64,000 nucleotides of DNA from Harmothoe impar. Its lineage: Eukaryota; Annelida; Polychaeta; Phyllodocida; Polynoidae. The notes below the pieces were generated by a model. The model saw nothing but the letters and a program-made list of their open reading frames with translations, had not been told where the DNA came from and searched no databases. The DNA is taken from positions 4,274,438 to 4,338,437 of the forward strand of contig OX381716.1 of NCBI GenBank assembly GCA_947462335.1. Reading direction: 5' to 3'. Shown one piece after another: positions 33,843 through 44,273 of this stretch. Every line of letters starts with the position of its first letter. Positions within the stretch are counted from its first letter, which is position 1. The translations under genes and the position numbers were made by a program.

Positions 33843-34248
33843 GAATGTTCCTTTGGGTTTATTTTTAATCTTTTTCGGTTCAAATTAGATTATTGTAGGG
33901 AGGAAAAGCCTAATTTAGCTGAAATAGGCTTTTCCCACACCGTTCAAATGTAAACAAATGGCCATTTTGATGACATCACAGGGCCGTGAAATACAGTCAT
34001 GGGTTATTTCACAGGGGGTATTAAATACGACACTCCTTGGTTAAATCAATGAAGCTGTCATATTTGATAAAAGTTAATACATTAAATCATTGTCCGGCCC
34101 TTAAAGTATTATAAAAGCATCATCTCTGATTCTGGAAATAGCACAACATTGACTTCTTGTTCGATAACGACAGTAATCAATGTAGCTCACGAGCAAACCT
34201 CGTCAGACTCAAAGTGTCGGTACCCCGTACTTAGGGAGTAGTCATTCT

Positions 34249-34498
34249 TTAACCATTTAAGGATGGCATCATGCCTTAATGCATCATGCCTGAGTCCTCA
34301 TGATGTATGAATGCAGCCCTGGCGAGTAACTCACCAGTGCTGCATTCAAGCATCATGCTGACCCTATTGGATTGAAACACTCCTAAAGGGTCGTCAAGAT
34401 GCACCGATGCAGCACCGGCGAGTTACTCACCGGGGCTGCATCAGTGCATCATGACAACAAATGTTATCTTTTAGCGACATCCGTCCTGTAACAGTTAA
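34249..34498. mobile_element. piggyBac-type hairpin MITE
   Basis: TTAA at 34249-34252 and 34495-34498. Hairpin 1 uses GATGTATGAATGCAGCCCTG and its inverted copy. Hairpin 2 uses GATGCACCGATGCAGCACCG and its inverted copy around GCGAGTTACTCACCGG. Confidence 0.88.
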
Positions 34499-34715
34499 CA
34501 ACAGGGGTGGGGGGTTGGGGTTGGAGGGGGATTTTCACACAAACGGGTCAAAATTTTTTTGCCCCGCCCCCAGGCTGGTCAAAAATGAGCAATAGAAATG
34601 TGCAGGCTTTTTCCCTCCCTCCCCTTAAATTTTTCTGGTCCCCCCCCTTCAAAGGGTCCAAATTTTTTTGTCCCCCATCCCCAAATCCACCCCCCCCCCC
34701 ACATTGTTAACAAAT
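34499..34715. repeat. GC-rich dispersed repeat, copy 2
   Basis: Matches 32.48-32.76 kb. Its ends GTTAACAACAGGGGTGGGG and CCCCACATTGTTAAC are inverted, so the family may be a MITE. Confidence 0.65.
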
Positions 34716-34764
34716 TAGCACTTCCTTAGTGCCTCATGGTGTCTGATAACAGAGAAGGCTGCCT

Positions 34765-34977
34765 TTAACCCTCTAAGGACGGCCTAATGCATTAATGCAT
34801 CATGTCCTTTGTCGCCATGATGCATGAATTCTGACCCTCCAGGAGTGTCTAAACCCTGTAGGGTCGGCATGATGCTTGAATGCAGGCCTGTTGAGCTACT
34901 TGCCAGGGCTGCCTTCATACATCATAACGACCAAGGGCAAGATAGATTACGGCATCATGCCGCCGTTAAAGTGTTAA
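34765..34977. mobile_element. piggyBac-type hairpin MITE, internally shortened
   Basis: TTAA at 34765-34768 and 34974-34977. The first hairpin is reduced to one arm, the second is present. Confidence 0.8.
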
Positions 34978-37302
34978 AGGGTTGAAGGGTTAACAAATGT
35001 TCATCAAACTGAGTTTGTGCACTTTCCCATATAGCACTGGTTCACAGGTTCCAAGCTACCAGCAGGGATTGGCCAAACCCAGCAAAATCCCAAGTTCAAG
35101 CTCATTGGGCAGTTACCAGAGCCTTCCTTTGGCAGTTTTTGGTAACGAGAGTAACAGTGGCTGAGAACAGATAGGGTTGGGGGAAGGGGGGGAATCAAGT
35201 GCCTCAGCGCCATCTGCATTGAGTGCACAGTAAAAAATAGATATACTTTTTACAGATTCACTCTGTAAAATTTAACGCTGATTCACTGTTATTTGGAATA
35301 CAATGAAGCATCGTAAATATCAGCCATTTCACAGTGGATCCTTGTTAAATGCTGACCTGGTTTGGATTACAATGATTCAACGTAAATTCATCTTCTAATG
35401 TCAAATCCAAGAGGGAGCCACATATAGTGGATCCTGCCATAGATAGGTGGCCTGGTTTGTAAGCAGATTTTTTCTGGAGGGTGTGAGCCCTTGAAGTGGA
35501 GTATACACGTTGAAATAGTGGTAATTTTCAATTAATTTATTATGCTTGACAATTTAACAATTCAATCTTGCAATAGTTTTGACAAAATACCATGATCACT
35601 GACCATGAAGACTGATATCCAGAAGAAAGTAGCTGTATGGATCTATACACCTATTTGTGGTAACATACTATGGATATATATATATATCCCCACCTCCGGA
35701 AACTCCGCCTTGTATCAATCCTATAGAGTAAAACCTCTTGTAAAACCCAAAGCTAGTATGCAAGTCAGATCACCAGTGTGGCTTATAGGATCAGGACAAA
35801 GTCAAAGTATGGCTTATCCGTAAGTTTTTAGATGTATACTACAGTAACTAAAGTCACCATAATCAGACTCCCTGTGAGGATTATAGAATATTCCAAAAGT
35901 CTGTAATAGCACTGGCAATAATGCTGCATCTCTGTATATTTGAATACATTGAATCTTTTAATGGTGATTCTACATAAAATTAACAGTGATTCAATATAAA
36001 ATTGATGGTGACCGTCACCGTTAAAAAAACTGTGAAAGTTATGTCCCAAAGGTTGCAGGTGATTCACTGTTATTTTGACGACATCTTTATTTACAGTGTG
36101 GCTAGAGTGGAAACCACACACAGTCATTTTTAACCATATTTTAAGCAGTTATTACTCTAAAGCTATTCAAGTTTAAATTCTGTTGTATTTTTTCCTGGGA
36201 AGATTTCCACTTTTCCAATTTATATTTCAATGTAGCATTATAAAGCTTCTGTCGTTATCTCAATATGAGGGTTTCATTCATGCTCTCTCAATGCAATGCA
36301 AATGTACTGAGGGTAGGCTATATGACCATGGCCCTCCTACAGTACAGTGCTGCCACCTCACACCAATCATGTACACTAAAGACCTTGTCCCCACACTGGA
36401 CAGTGCAGTGTGGCCTCCTCCCTGCCCTGTTTGAGACTAGCGCTACTAGGCTGGTGCAGCTGCATATATGCTCCGCGGTATAGAGGCCGCCACGGCACTT
36501 GACTCCCCCCCTGGGTTGGGCGGGGCGGAGGGTACCCGGCAAGTCTCTAGAAGCAGGATGGCAGGAACCAGCGGAGACATATAGCGTCTGGATCGATGTC
36601 ATCCGCATCTTCGCCAAAACAAGCTGCAATTACAGACAGTACGGCTGTCTGCCTCCCTAATTATGACACTCAGCCACCAATCAAGATGCATTCTTCTGCC
36701 AAATGCCTCTATACTATATCCCTGAGCCGTTGGTGAGGCTGCCTTTCTAGGCAGGCTGGTGAACCTAGGAAGGGCCTTAGAAATGGGAGGACCAAAATCT
36801 TGATTTCCGACAGCCACCATCTTGTAAAATGGACTGATATCAACGGCACAAATGTAAAAATGGGCTAATTGGATTCTGACCCCCAGAAACATTAGTTTAA
36901 TCACCAGAATCAGGTTGACATCTGATCAAGAGATATCTGTAGAAAGGTGAATGAGCCACAAAATCCAAGATGGCTGCCACACAGGACATATGCCAAGATG
37001 ACAACAACTTTTTTCTGAAGGCCCACATAGCTATATGACACATGGGACTTCTACTCAAAATGTTTAGCTGAATTTTATTCTTGGGTGTCACTAAAATGAC
37101 TACTTTCAAGCTGTCGGTGAGGCCGACAGAGGCTGCCTTCATGAACAGACCCATTCTTGATTTCACCGACAGGTTAGAGACCTAGTATAGGAACAGTTAC
37201 GCGTTAACTTTCTTGAAGCTTCTAATTGTTCCCTCAGATGGAAAGCAAACGTTAACCCTCAGGGCTGTCTGCAATATGAAACTATATTTCCCAAATATGA
37301 GG
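34978..37302. other. Non-coding interval with an ACCGTAAAACC-family fragment
   Basis: 35727-35835 is a fragment of the ATAAGCCGCACC family ('agctagtatgcaagtcagatcacc.gtgtggcttataggatc'). Around it, 'gattcactgttattt' occurs at 35280 and 36058 and 'attaacagtgattcaatataaaattga' at 35975, perhaps an old larger element. 36.3-37.2 kb has a phrase 'aaatccaagatggctgcc' of a type often seen in animal repeats. No host gene recognised. Confidence 0.45.
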
Positions 37303-37537
37303 ATAACCCTCTAAGGATGGATGTTGCCAAAAGATTACATTTGTCATCATGATGCACCAGTGCAGCCCTGGCAAGTAACTTGCAAGTGGTGCATGCCAAA
37401 ACTACAAGAGCGTTTGAACCCTGTAGTGTTAGCATGATGCTTTGATGCTGCATTTGTGAGTTACAAGGCTGCATTCATGCACCATGACGACCAAGGGCAT
37501 GATGCATTAATGTATTATGCTCTCCTTAAAGGCTTAA
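37303..37537. mobile_element. piggyBac-type hairpin MITE
   Basis: 'ataaccctctaaggatgg' on the left, TTAA at 37534-37537 on the right, hairpins recognisable. Confidence 0.78.
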
Positions 37538-38265
37538 TGGCTGGCTAGAATCAGTAGGGGAAGTATAATCTATAATTGGAAACAGGGAAAAGCACTCGAC
37601 CGACTGAGTAATGTTTCTTCATTAAATTTGTGTGACAAGATTCTACCTTTAGAAATTAGAATCTACTTTGGAGTAGCACAGAATCATTATTCAAGAGTTG
37701 AAATCTCAAACAGTAAAAGGTGTAAGAACATTAATACTTTATAGCTCATGGGGTTGGGATATTATGCATTTTTCTTTTTTTTGGGGGGGGGGTTCGAAAA
37801 GCATTATTCTGGACTGATAAAACGCTGAGTAATATTCATATCTGTTTTGTGTTGGATCAAGATTTCTGGATTATATTATATACAGAGTTCTGACTAATGA
37901 CTATGCAGCACATACAGGTTTAAAGGCCACATAGTGCTTTGATGCAGTTAACCCTCTGTCGGCATGATGAATGATGTCATGACTTGCCAGAGTTGTTCTC
38001 CTGGGCTGACAAAATATTCATCTTTTAGCCAAAGGGCCAGTTAGGAAGGACCCAGGTATTCATTTCCCGGTTTCGGCCACCTCTTATGTATTACAACCCC
38101 ACGGCACTTCCAAATGTGCCTGCCACCATGTCAGAGATAAAGTGTAGAGATAACTAATGACATTGGCTATTCTAAGCCCTTGGCTAGTGTCTCAGCTATA
38201 CATATAGCCTACAGCAACTCCCACAGCCGTTCGTATGGCACTGATGATGTAAATACTCAAGAACT
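37538..38265. other. Non-coding, with a MITE remnant
   Basis: 37947-38053 ('ttaaccctctgtcggcatgatg' to 'atcttttagccaaagggccagtta') is a short, decayed relative of the hairpin MITE. The rest shows nothing recognisable. Confidence 0.45.
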
Positions 38266-38545
38266 TAGACTGTAGTGACTATCCCAAGTTAGTCATAGGG
38301 ACATTGGTCAGAATGATGGACCGATATTAAAAACTGAGGCAAAACAACATATAACTAACGACTTACTCAAAAGGACTAATATTCATTGAAATGGAGAGGA
38401 CTAAGGTGAGTTGGTCAGCACTGACCACCCTGACATTATAGACTACCCTAGGTTAGTCATATAGGGAGCCTGAAACTGACTAGCTCGGTTAGGTACTATT
38501 GACTGATTTGTTAGTCACTACTGACTATGTTTTGGAGTCTAAAGA
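38266..38545 (+). mobile_element. Dispersed repeat family 'AGTCAT', copy 2
   Basis: Matches 8.09-8.34 kb (inverted) and 55.98-56.25 kb (direct). TTAGACTGTAGTGACTATC at the left and GACTATGTTTTGGAGTCTAAAG at the right are loosely inverted. Confidence 0.78.
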
Positions 38546-38941
38546 TTTTCTGTGTAGGCTGGATGGAAATATGTTTACTAAGAGGTAGAAGGGACCTAAA
38601 AATAGCCGTGCGAGGGAAAAAACACAATACTTCCTAGAATAGCTCTTATATATGTGGACCGGAAGACACTTGATTGTAGTTAATTTCTCTACATACTTTG
38701 TATCAGGTTTCTGTGACCAGGTTTTAGGCATTGTGCACTCTCACTAATTTTATCTTATTCGTAAAAGTAGAAGCTGTGTTGAGGTGTTCAGTCTGTAAAT
38801 AGTGTTGTGTGCCTGTCCCCACTGCTTCACGATGAGGCTTTTAAAGTGGCATAATCACCAAGCGTATCCCACTCACTATTCCAATACTGTTCTAGTCTAC
38901 TATGTGGTAAGTGTGAGTGGTGAGAATGCCCCTTACAGATG

Positions 38942-39118
38942 TACCTTAAATTCTTGCGTAGAAGCCGCTGCTAGTACGAGGGTCAGATTGCTGGTGCGGC
39001 TTATGGGATTGGCCCAGGGCCCGAGTGTGGCTTATATGCGAGCTGTAGCCACTTTGGTAGAGTACTAAAAGTTACCATACTCAGATCATCAGTGTGGCTT
39101 ATAGGATCGACCACATAA
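38942..39118. mobile_element. ACCGTAAAACC-family element, fragment
   Basis: 'taccttaaattcttgcgtagaagccgctgctagtacgagggtcag' and 'gtgtggcttatatgcgagctgtagccac' match the family, with decayed termini. Confidence 0.6.
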
Positions 39119-40675
39119 CCTAGCCTGCCTGAGTGATATTACACAGTGATCTGTATGCATATATTGCTCCAATTTGAAATAGTGATAACACTTTTTATAG
39201 ATTGAAACAAAGTGGCTGCCTATCCTTCTTAACCTGGTTATAAGGGACGTGTGATCTATTACTAGCTTAGAGGAGTCCTTATATCTTTTTCCTTTTTTTA
39301 ATAGCATAGGCTGGTGGAATGATGCATAACGCAAATAGTTTAATTGATTTAGTTTAGAACCCCCTCCCAGCATGGAGCCTTGTCAAGTTTCACAGCCCGA
39401 CCCCCTCACCAAGGCTCTGTTTTTCACCAGCTGGCAATGCCTCCATTCATCTGTTATGAGGAAATCCCCCTAGATGAACGTTTCTAGAGTAAGCCCCTGG
39501 TTTTTTCCTAGAGAGGATTTCCTTTTAATTGTTTCTTTTTTAAATCCTGCACCCTACTGCCAGGTTGGTCTGTTTGTTGAGCACATTGGGTCTGCTGCTA
39601 GTAGGTCTGTGTTGCGTTCGCCTTTATTGGATATCATTTATTTATCTCATGGTTTGTGTGTCGGCTAGTCTATCTCATGCGATTTCATTTTTTGAATCCC
39701 TGTAGGAGTTTAGGATGTCATGCCTTAGGCAGTTGCTGGCCTACAGCGTGGTTCCTACATGTCTGCATGACTCCCAGATGCATGTCCACATGCTATGACC
39801 CAATTGTTGTCATGAGGGCAAAAACTGAACAGAGAAAACGATAATTGTGGCCAGTGTTACCTCCTTTGTCTCCAAAACAAATACACTATAGGCTACAAAA
39901 GTCCGCCATTGCCAGACTCTGGAAAGGGGCTAGTGTAATCTAACAATGATGGTCTGTATTACTCTTATTCCCAAAAATAAAGGCTCTGGTAACAACCACT
40001 ATAACCTTGCACCTTACGTTTTTCTGGGTCTGGGCAATCTCTGCTGGTAGCTTGGAACCAATGAACAGGAACCAGAATGTACAATGGTACTTTGTCCTAC
40101 CGTACACCTTATGTGGTAACCATGGGAACTATCGCCTTACGTGTATTGAGACAAAGAGACATCACCACATGAGACAAACAGTTCTTGACAGAACAACCCC
40201 TTGATGAGAGAAGATACATGAACATAAATCAGGCCAAAAAATATAAAAGGTGTGTTGTAGGCAACAAGCTCCAAGAATTGATGTAGGTAGGGCGGATTTT
40301 TTAGATAGTGTTGAAACTACCGGGAATGAGTCATGAATTGTGACGTGAGTGAAACAGCAGTTCATCAGGATGACTCACTCACTGATTCCTAGAAATATCA
40401 TGAAATTGTCGACTGGCATTATTCCTGTTAAAAAGCAATTTTCTAGAATCAGACAATCATTTAGGCACTGAATTCAATGGGAGCTTGGTACAATAACCTA
40501 AGACAGGACGACGTTAATACAGATTCAATCATAGACTCATCAGTCTCTATACAGATGTCTGACATTGATGTTTCCCATGTGGATGTTTGATTGTGACATT
40601 GATGTTTCTGATTGTTTGGTGGATGCGTCCTGCAGCCACATAAATACCGTCTGATTGTCGGTTAATGATTGGTCT
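39119..40675. other. Non-coding interval
   Basis: No gene or repeat recognised. Several short ORFs of 60-90 codons have no family character. Confidence 0.45.
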
Positions 40676-41350
40676 TACCGTAAATCCTCACATAGTTGCT
40701 GCAGCTTCAACGTGAGTCAGAGTTAATTTGATACCAAACGCACTGAAAAAGTAAACTTGTCTCGAGACTCGTCTAAGTGACTATCATAAAACCCATCAGG
40801 TTACATCCCACAAATAGAATTTGGGCTGGCAAATGTCGGGTTTTGGGCTGGCACATGCCAAGTGGGTCCGCTATCTCTTTAGCTAGAAGACCTGCTTCCT
40901 TGTCACTTAGATGAGTTTTTGACTCGTCAATCTTATGACAGTCATTTGGAAGAGTCTAGAGACAAGTTAACATTTTGAGCCCATGTCTATACCGGGTGTG
41001 GCTACTGAGAGAGTTGTCATGTGTACCATAAAACCTGGCATATAGCCTAACTCGTGTATTAGCCGCACCACTAACTTTGAGAAATTGTATTAGCTGCACA
41101 GAGGTTCTGATAATGGCGACTTTAGTACTGTAGAATACTTCAAAAAACCCTTGTATAAGCCGCACCCTACTTATAGGCATGTTTGGTATTTGAATAAAAG
41201 CTGGTTCTGATTTGCGTACAAGCCGTGGCTTCTAAGCGAGGTGTTATGGTTTACTACAGTACCAAATTACTAATGTTCAGACCCCTACTGCTTATATGGG
41301 GAGTCAGCTTAAACGTGAGCTGGGCTTATATGCAATACTTTACGGTACCT
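40676..41350. mobile_element. Two or three ACCGTAAAACC-family pieces
   Basis: 40676-40735 starts TTACCGTAAATCCTCACATAG. 41026-41251 is a fuller copy with ends TACCATAAAACCTGGCATATAG and GCGAGGTGTTATGG and internal 'gtataagccgcaccct'. 41252-41350 ends ATACTTTACGGTA. They may be nested or tandem. Confidence 0.65.
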
Positions 41351-41549
41351 CCCATTGTCTGTGTCTATATCCCGGTCCCCCCCCCCCCCCGGTGGGTGTT
41401 TAGCAGAGGTGTATGATGGCTGATGGCGTCTACATTGTCCCATGATGAGATCCCGTCTATCAGCCATCACCGGCAAAGTGACATTAGCTGGGTAATCACT
41501 GCACCGGGAAGCGGATATCTCATACAGGGAGATTCACAGGACAATTAGC

Positions 41550-41690
41550 TCTCAAATAGTATATATCAGAAAGCAGGACTTTGAGGTTGTATCTATGTGT
41601 TTGTCAGTCAGGCTTCAGAAATGTTCAAAAACGTTCTTTCTAATAAGTCACCCTTTCTTGCTGCATTGGTCTATAGTCGTCTACTGGGTA
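41550..41690 (+). repeat. Dispersed ~130-bp repeat, copy 3
   Basis: 'aaagcaggactttgaggttgtatctatgtg' and CCCTTTCTTGCTGCATTGGTC match 11.04 and 14.08 kb. Confidence 0.72.
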
Positions 41691-42657
41691 TGCCATTGGC
41701 TGATGGCTGCAGCAGTTCTAGTCAATTTAATTAGCTAGTGCTGCAATATTGGTTCACTTGGTAGATAAAAGTTGTGTAATAAGTGTTTTAATTTGAGGTC
41801 TATGAGAAGATCAATACTATTCAGGCTTACAGAATTGGGTTAAATGTAACTCTGATAATTCCATTAAAGCTATTCATCTGTAGGGCCTCCTTTGTTATCC
41901 GTATTACATGTGGGTGTGGGGGATAGCTACCTGAGAGAGGTGCAATCGTTACTCATCATCCGAACAGAACTCAAAAATGATAAAGTTGATAAAGTTTTTG
42001 AACATGTGTGTGACAGACAAATACACAAATATAACCTGAACTTAGTAGTTTATGGGCTTATGGTATTATATAGATTAGTGTATGCAAATATTGTTTTAAT
42101 ACAACCACACGCCCCTTTGGGGGCCGGGATTCTGAGTGGTTGTACTGAATACGGTTGTACTGTGCTCTATTCTGTGAGACTGTGGACTGTTTACCACCAC
42201 CCCCCCCCCCCCCTCCACGCAGACGTGTACCTCCAGTCCCGAATCCGGGACCCCCCCCCCCCCCCACACACACACACACACGTAGGCCCTACCCCCAGAC
42301 CCGAATCGGAAACCCCCCCCCTACCCAGACACGTAGGCTACCTCCATATACTGATACCGCCGTCCCACTGCCATCTTGCCTAGATTAAGCTCAGGTGCCA
42401 GCCACCAGCATAGTACCTCCAGTCCCAAATCCCCCCCCCCCCCTCCACCCCGCACAGCCACTGACATTTGTTGCAGCAGCCCGGGAAGCTGCATGACCGC
42501 GGCAGCAGTAACTCGCAATAGCTGCATCCCAATGCTCCAGATAGGCATAGTTACATCACCATGGTGAGGTGAGGTGAGTCCCTTACTACGGGCTCCTCGC
42601 AACTCACTCTCCAAGCATATTCTCTCAGAGCTGCCGACTCGGAAGTTTGGATGCATG
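41691..42657. other. Non-coding, with poly-C tracts
   Basis: C runs at about 42194-42210, 42250-42266, 42312-42320 and 42430-42442 drive the Pro-rich and Gly-rich ORFs on both strands. (AC)n lies at 42266-42281. No gene seen. Confidence 0.55.
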
Positions 42658-42682
42658 TGTAACAGGTCAGTGAAAACGTCGA

Positions 42683-42752
42683 GCCCCACGGGGAGTCGAA
42701 CCCCGGTCCCTCCGCTCCGGAGTTGAGAATGCTACCGCTGCACCACAGGGCC
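42683..42752 (-). tRNA. tRNA-like unit in the 3' LTR
   Basis: Minus strand, sense with the element. It has an A-box-like TGGTGCAGCGGTAGCA and a B box GGTTCGACTCC, with T-arm CGGGG-TTCGACT-CCCCG fully paired. Acceptor-like GCCCTGT pairs with GTGGGGC, counting G-U pairs. The anticodon region centres on CTCCGGA, suggestive of CCG (Arg), but the anticodon stem does not pair well. A Pol III promoter-like remnant is more likely than a working tRNA. Upstream in the LTR, TAGCTCAGG...TAGCAGAGC is a second D-arm-like stretch. Confidence 0.5.
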
Positions 42753-42998
42753 AGCTGCTTCTCACTGCTCTGCTACGGTACCTGAGCTACCAACAGGCGG
42801 GCAATGCGCTCTCCACGCACGCTCGGGCTGCCCCGAGCGATACGTGCCCGCTACATTACTCCCCTTCAGACTTTTTGCTAGGTCTTCGACAAGGTCACGA
42901 GGACCTACCTAGCAGAAGCTAAAACCCCTCAAGTACCCAACCCAGGATCTGCAGATCCTGGTCATGGCACCAGTGTAACAGGTCAGTGAAAACGTCGA

Positions 42999-43068
42999 GC
43001 CCCACGGGGAGTCGAACCCCGGTCCCTCCGCTCCGGAGTTGAGAATGCTACCGCTGCACCACAGGGCC
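42999..43068 (-). tRNA. tRNA-like unit in the 5' LTR
   Basis: Identical to the unit at 42683-42752, in the other LTR of the same element. The same doubts about function apply. Confidence 0.5.
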
Positions 43069-43301
43069 AGCTGCTTCTCACTGCTCTGCTACGGTACCTG
43101 AGCTACCAACAGGCGGGCAATGCGCTCTCCACGCACGCTCGGGCTGCCCCGAGCGATACGTGCCCGCTACACATGTATAATTATAATCTACCTTTATATA
43201 AAACCCAAAAGGAGATGATAGATGAATATGAATATCTACTAAATTTGGTCTCCATTGTTTTATATTTATCTTATTCTAGAGCCATGATGAAGGATGAAGT
43301 A

Positions 43302-43590
43302 ATGACAACGAAACAACACGCAGGTATATAGTTTGGATTTTTAATCCTGAATTAAAAACATTTTATACGGTAGTATAAGAAACAGGATATAACATGAATA
43401 TATGAGACCGAACATAGTGGTCAGAATATATGAACCTGATAGTATAGGTGGAACAAGTTATATGTGGTTACCATGGAAACATGGACGGTAACCATGGCAA
43501 CATGTGGTTACCATGGAAACCCAAAAGTTTATGAATATACGGTATAACAATGAGATCGTTACATGACATGAGTCCAGACTATTTAAGGTG
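43302..43590 (-). repeat. Split direct repeat B2 (element 3' end)
   Basis: 289 bp, identical by eye to B1 at 43985-44273. It contains inverted and direct copies of GGTTACCATGGAAAC and GGTAACCATGGCAAC around 43460-43520, an AT-rich palindromic patch inside the repeat. Confidence 0.93.
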
Positions 43591-43809
43591 AATACTACAG
43601 ATTTAAAGATGATATAGGTATAATAACATTTGATGGTGGAGAAGTAGATATAGGTTTTGTATTAGGTAGTAGGATAGTATGAGATAGTAATATTATGAGT
43701 TGTAAATTGATAAATGAAAATGAGATAACAGAATTGAATTATGTAGTAAGATTATATGATAACATGAAATAGATTGTAAGATATAACAGAATTGGTGAGG
43801 GTTGGGTGG
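43591..43809 (-). other. Unique spacer between A2 and B2
   Basis: 219 bp, AT-rich, present only here. On the minus strand it lies between A2 and the terminal B2. It has no ORF of note. Confidence 0.8.
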
Positions 43810-43987
43810 GAGAGAATACTAACAGCGTGTTGATTGCTGAATTGTTTGGGCGGAAGTGGAAGACTGCGCTGGTTACTGGCGAGTCAATAGTTTACGAGCG
43901 TCCCGGTGGGGGCGCTCGGGAATATATGAGTTTTTCCCGCGCGCTGTTCCGAGCCATTATCCGGTCGATTCTAAATCGCCCGCAATG
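43810..43987 (-). repeat. Split direct repeat A2
   Basis: 178 bp, GC-rich, matching A1 (48968-49145) with one difference seen (T at 43817 against A at 48975). It overlaps B1 by ATG at 43985-43987, the fused-ends junction that serves as circular-junction template in the accepted DIRS model. Confidence 0.93.
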
Positions 43988-44273
43988 ACAACGAAACAAC
44001 ACGCAGGTATATAGTTTGGATTTTTAATCCTGAATTAAAAACATTTTATACGGTAGTATAAGAAACAGGATATAACATGAATATATGAGACCGAACATAG
44101 TGGTCAGAATATATGAACCTGATAGTATAGGTGGAACAAGTTATATGTGGTTACCATGGAAACATGGACGGTAACCATGGCAACATGTGGTTACCATGGA
44201 AACCCAAAAGTTTATGAATATACGGTATAACAATGAGATCGTTACATGACATGAGTCCAGACTATTTAAGGTG
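43985..44273 (-). repeat. Split direct repeat B1
   Basis: 289 bp identical by eye to B2. The stop codon of the recombinase ORF (44266) lies just inside this repeat. Confidence 0.93.

Larger units (their letters stand above)
42658..43171 (-). mobile_element. Miniature LTR retrotransposon (TRIM-type), tRNA-like unit in each LTR
   Basis: Two LTRs of 198 bp (42658-42855 and 42974-43171), identical by eye, flank only 118 bp. Read on the minus strand, each LTR starts TGTAGCGGG and ends CTGTTACA. One base after the 5' LTR comes TGGTGCCATGACCAGG, which begins with TGG like a tRNA primer-binding site. Just before the 3' LTR is GAAGGGGAGTAA, a polypurine tract. CATG flanks both sides (42654-42657, 43172-43175), a 4-bp target duplication; CATGT as 5 bp is also possible. 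No ORF, so it depends on another element. The interior has the 20-bp palindrome CCAGGATCTGCAGATCCTGG. LTR identity implies a recent insertion. Confidence 0.85.

Noticed and set aside
35228..36100. A ~870-bp MITE with CACAGTAAA-like ends
   Set aside because: The proposed ends (about 35228 and 36100) match at only about 16 bp with several mismatches, and no target duplication is visible.
36318..36904. Host gene suggested by adjoining 101-103-codon minus-strand ORFs
   Set aside because: No conserved domain, no splice logic and no codon signal; similar ORFs occur by chance in this base composition.
42058..42689. Pro-rich and Gly-rich ORFs up to 163 codons
   Set aside because: Produced by poly-C tracts and an (AC)n microsatellite.
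42676..42700. Hammerhead ribozyme in the miniature LTR element (retrozyme idea)
   Set aside because: GTGAAAAC and GTC are present near the LTR end, but no CTGATGA core was found on either strand of the LTR.
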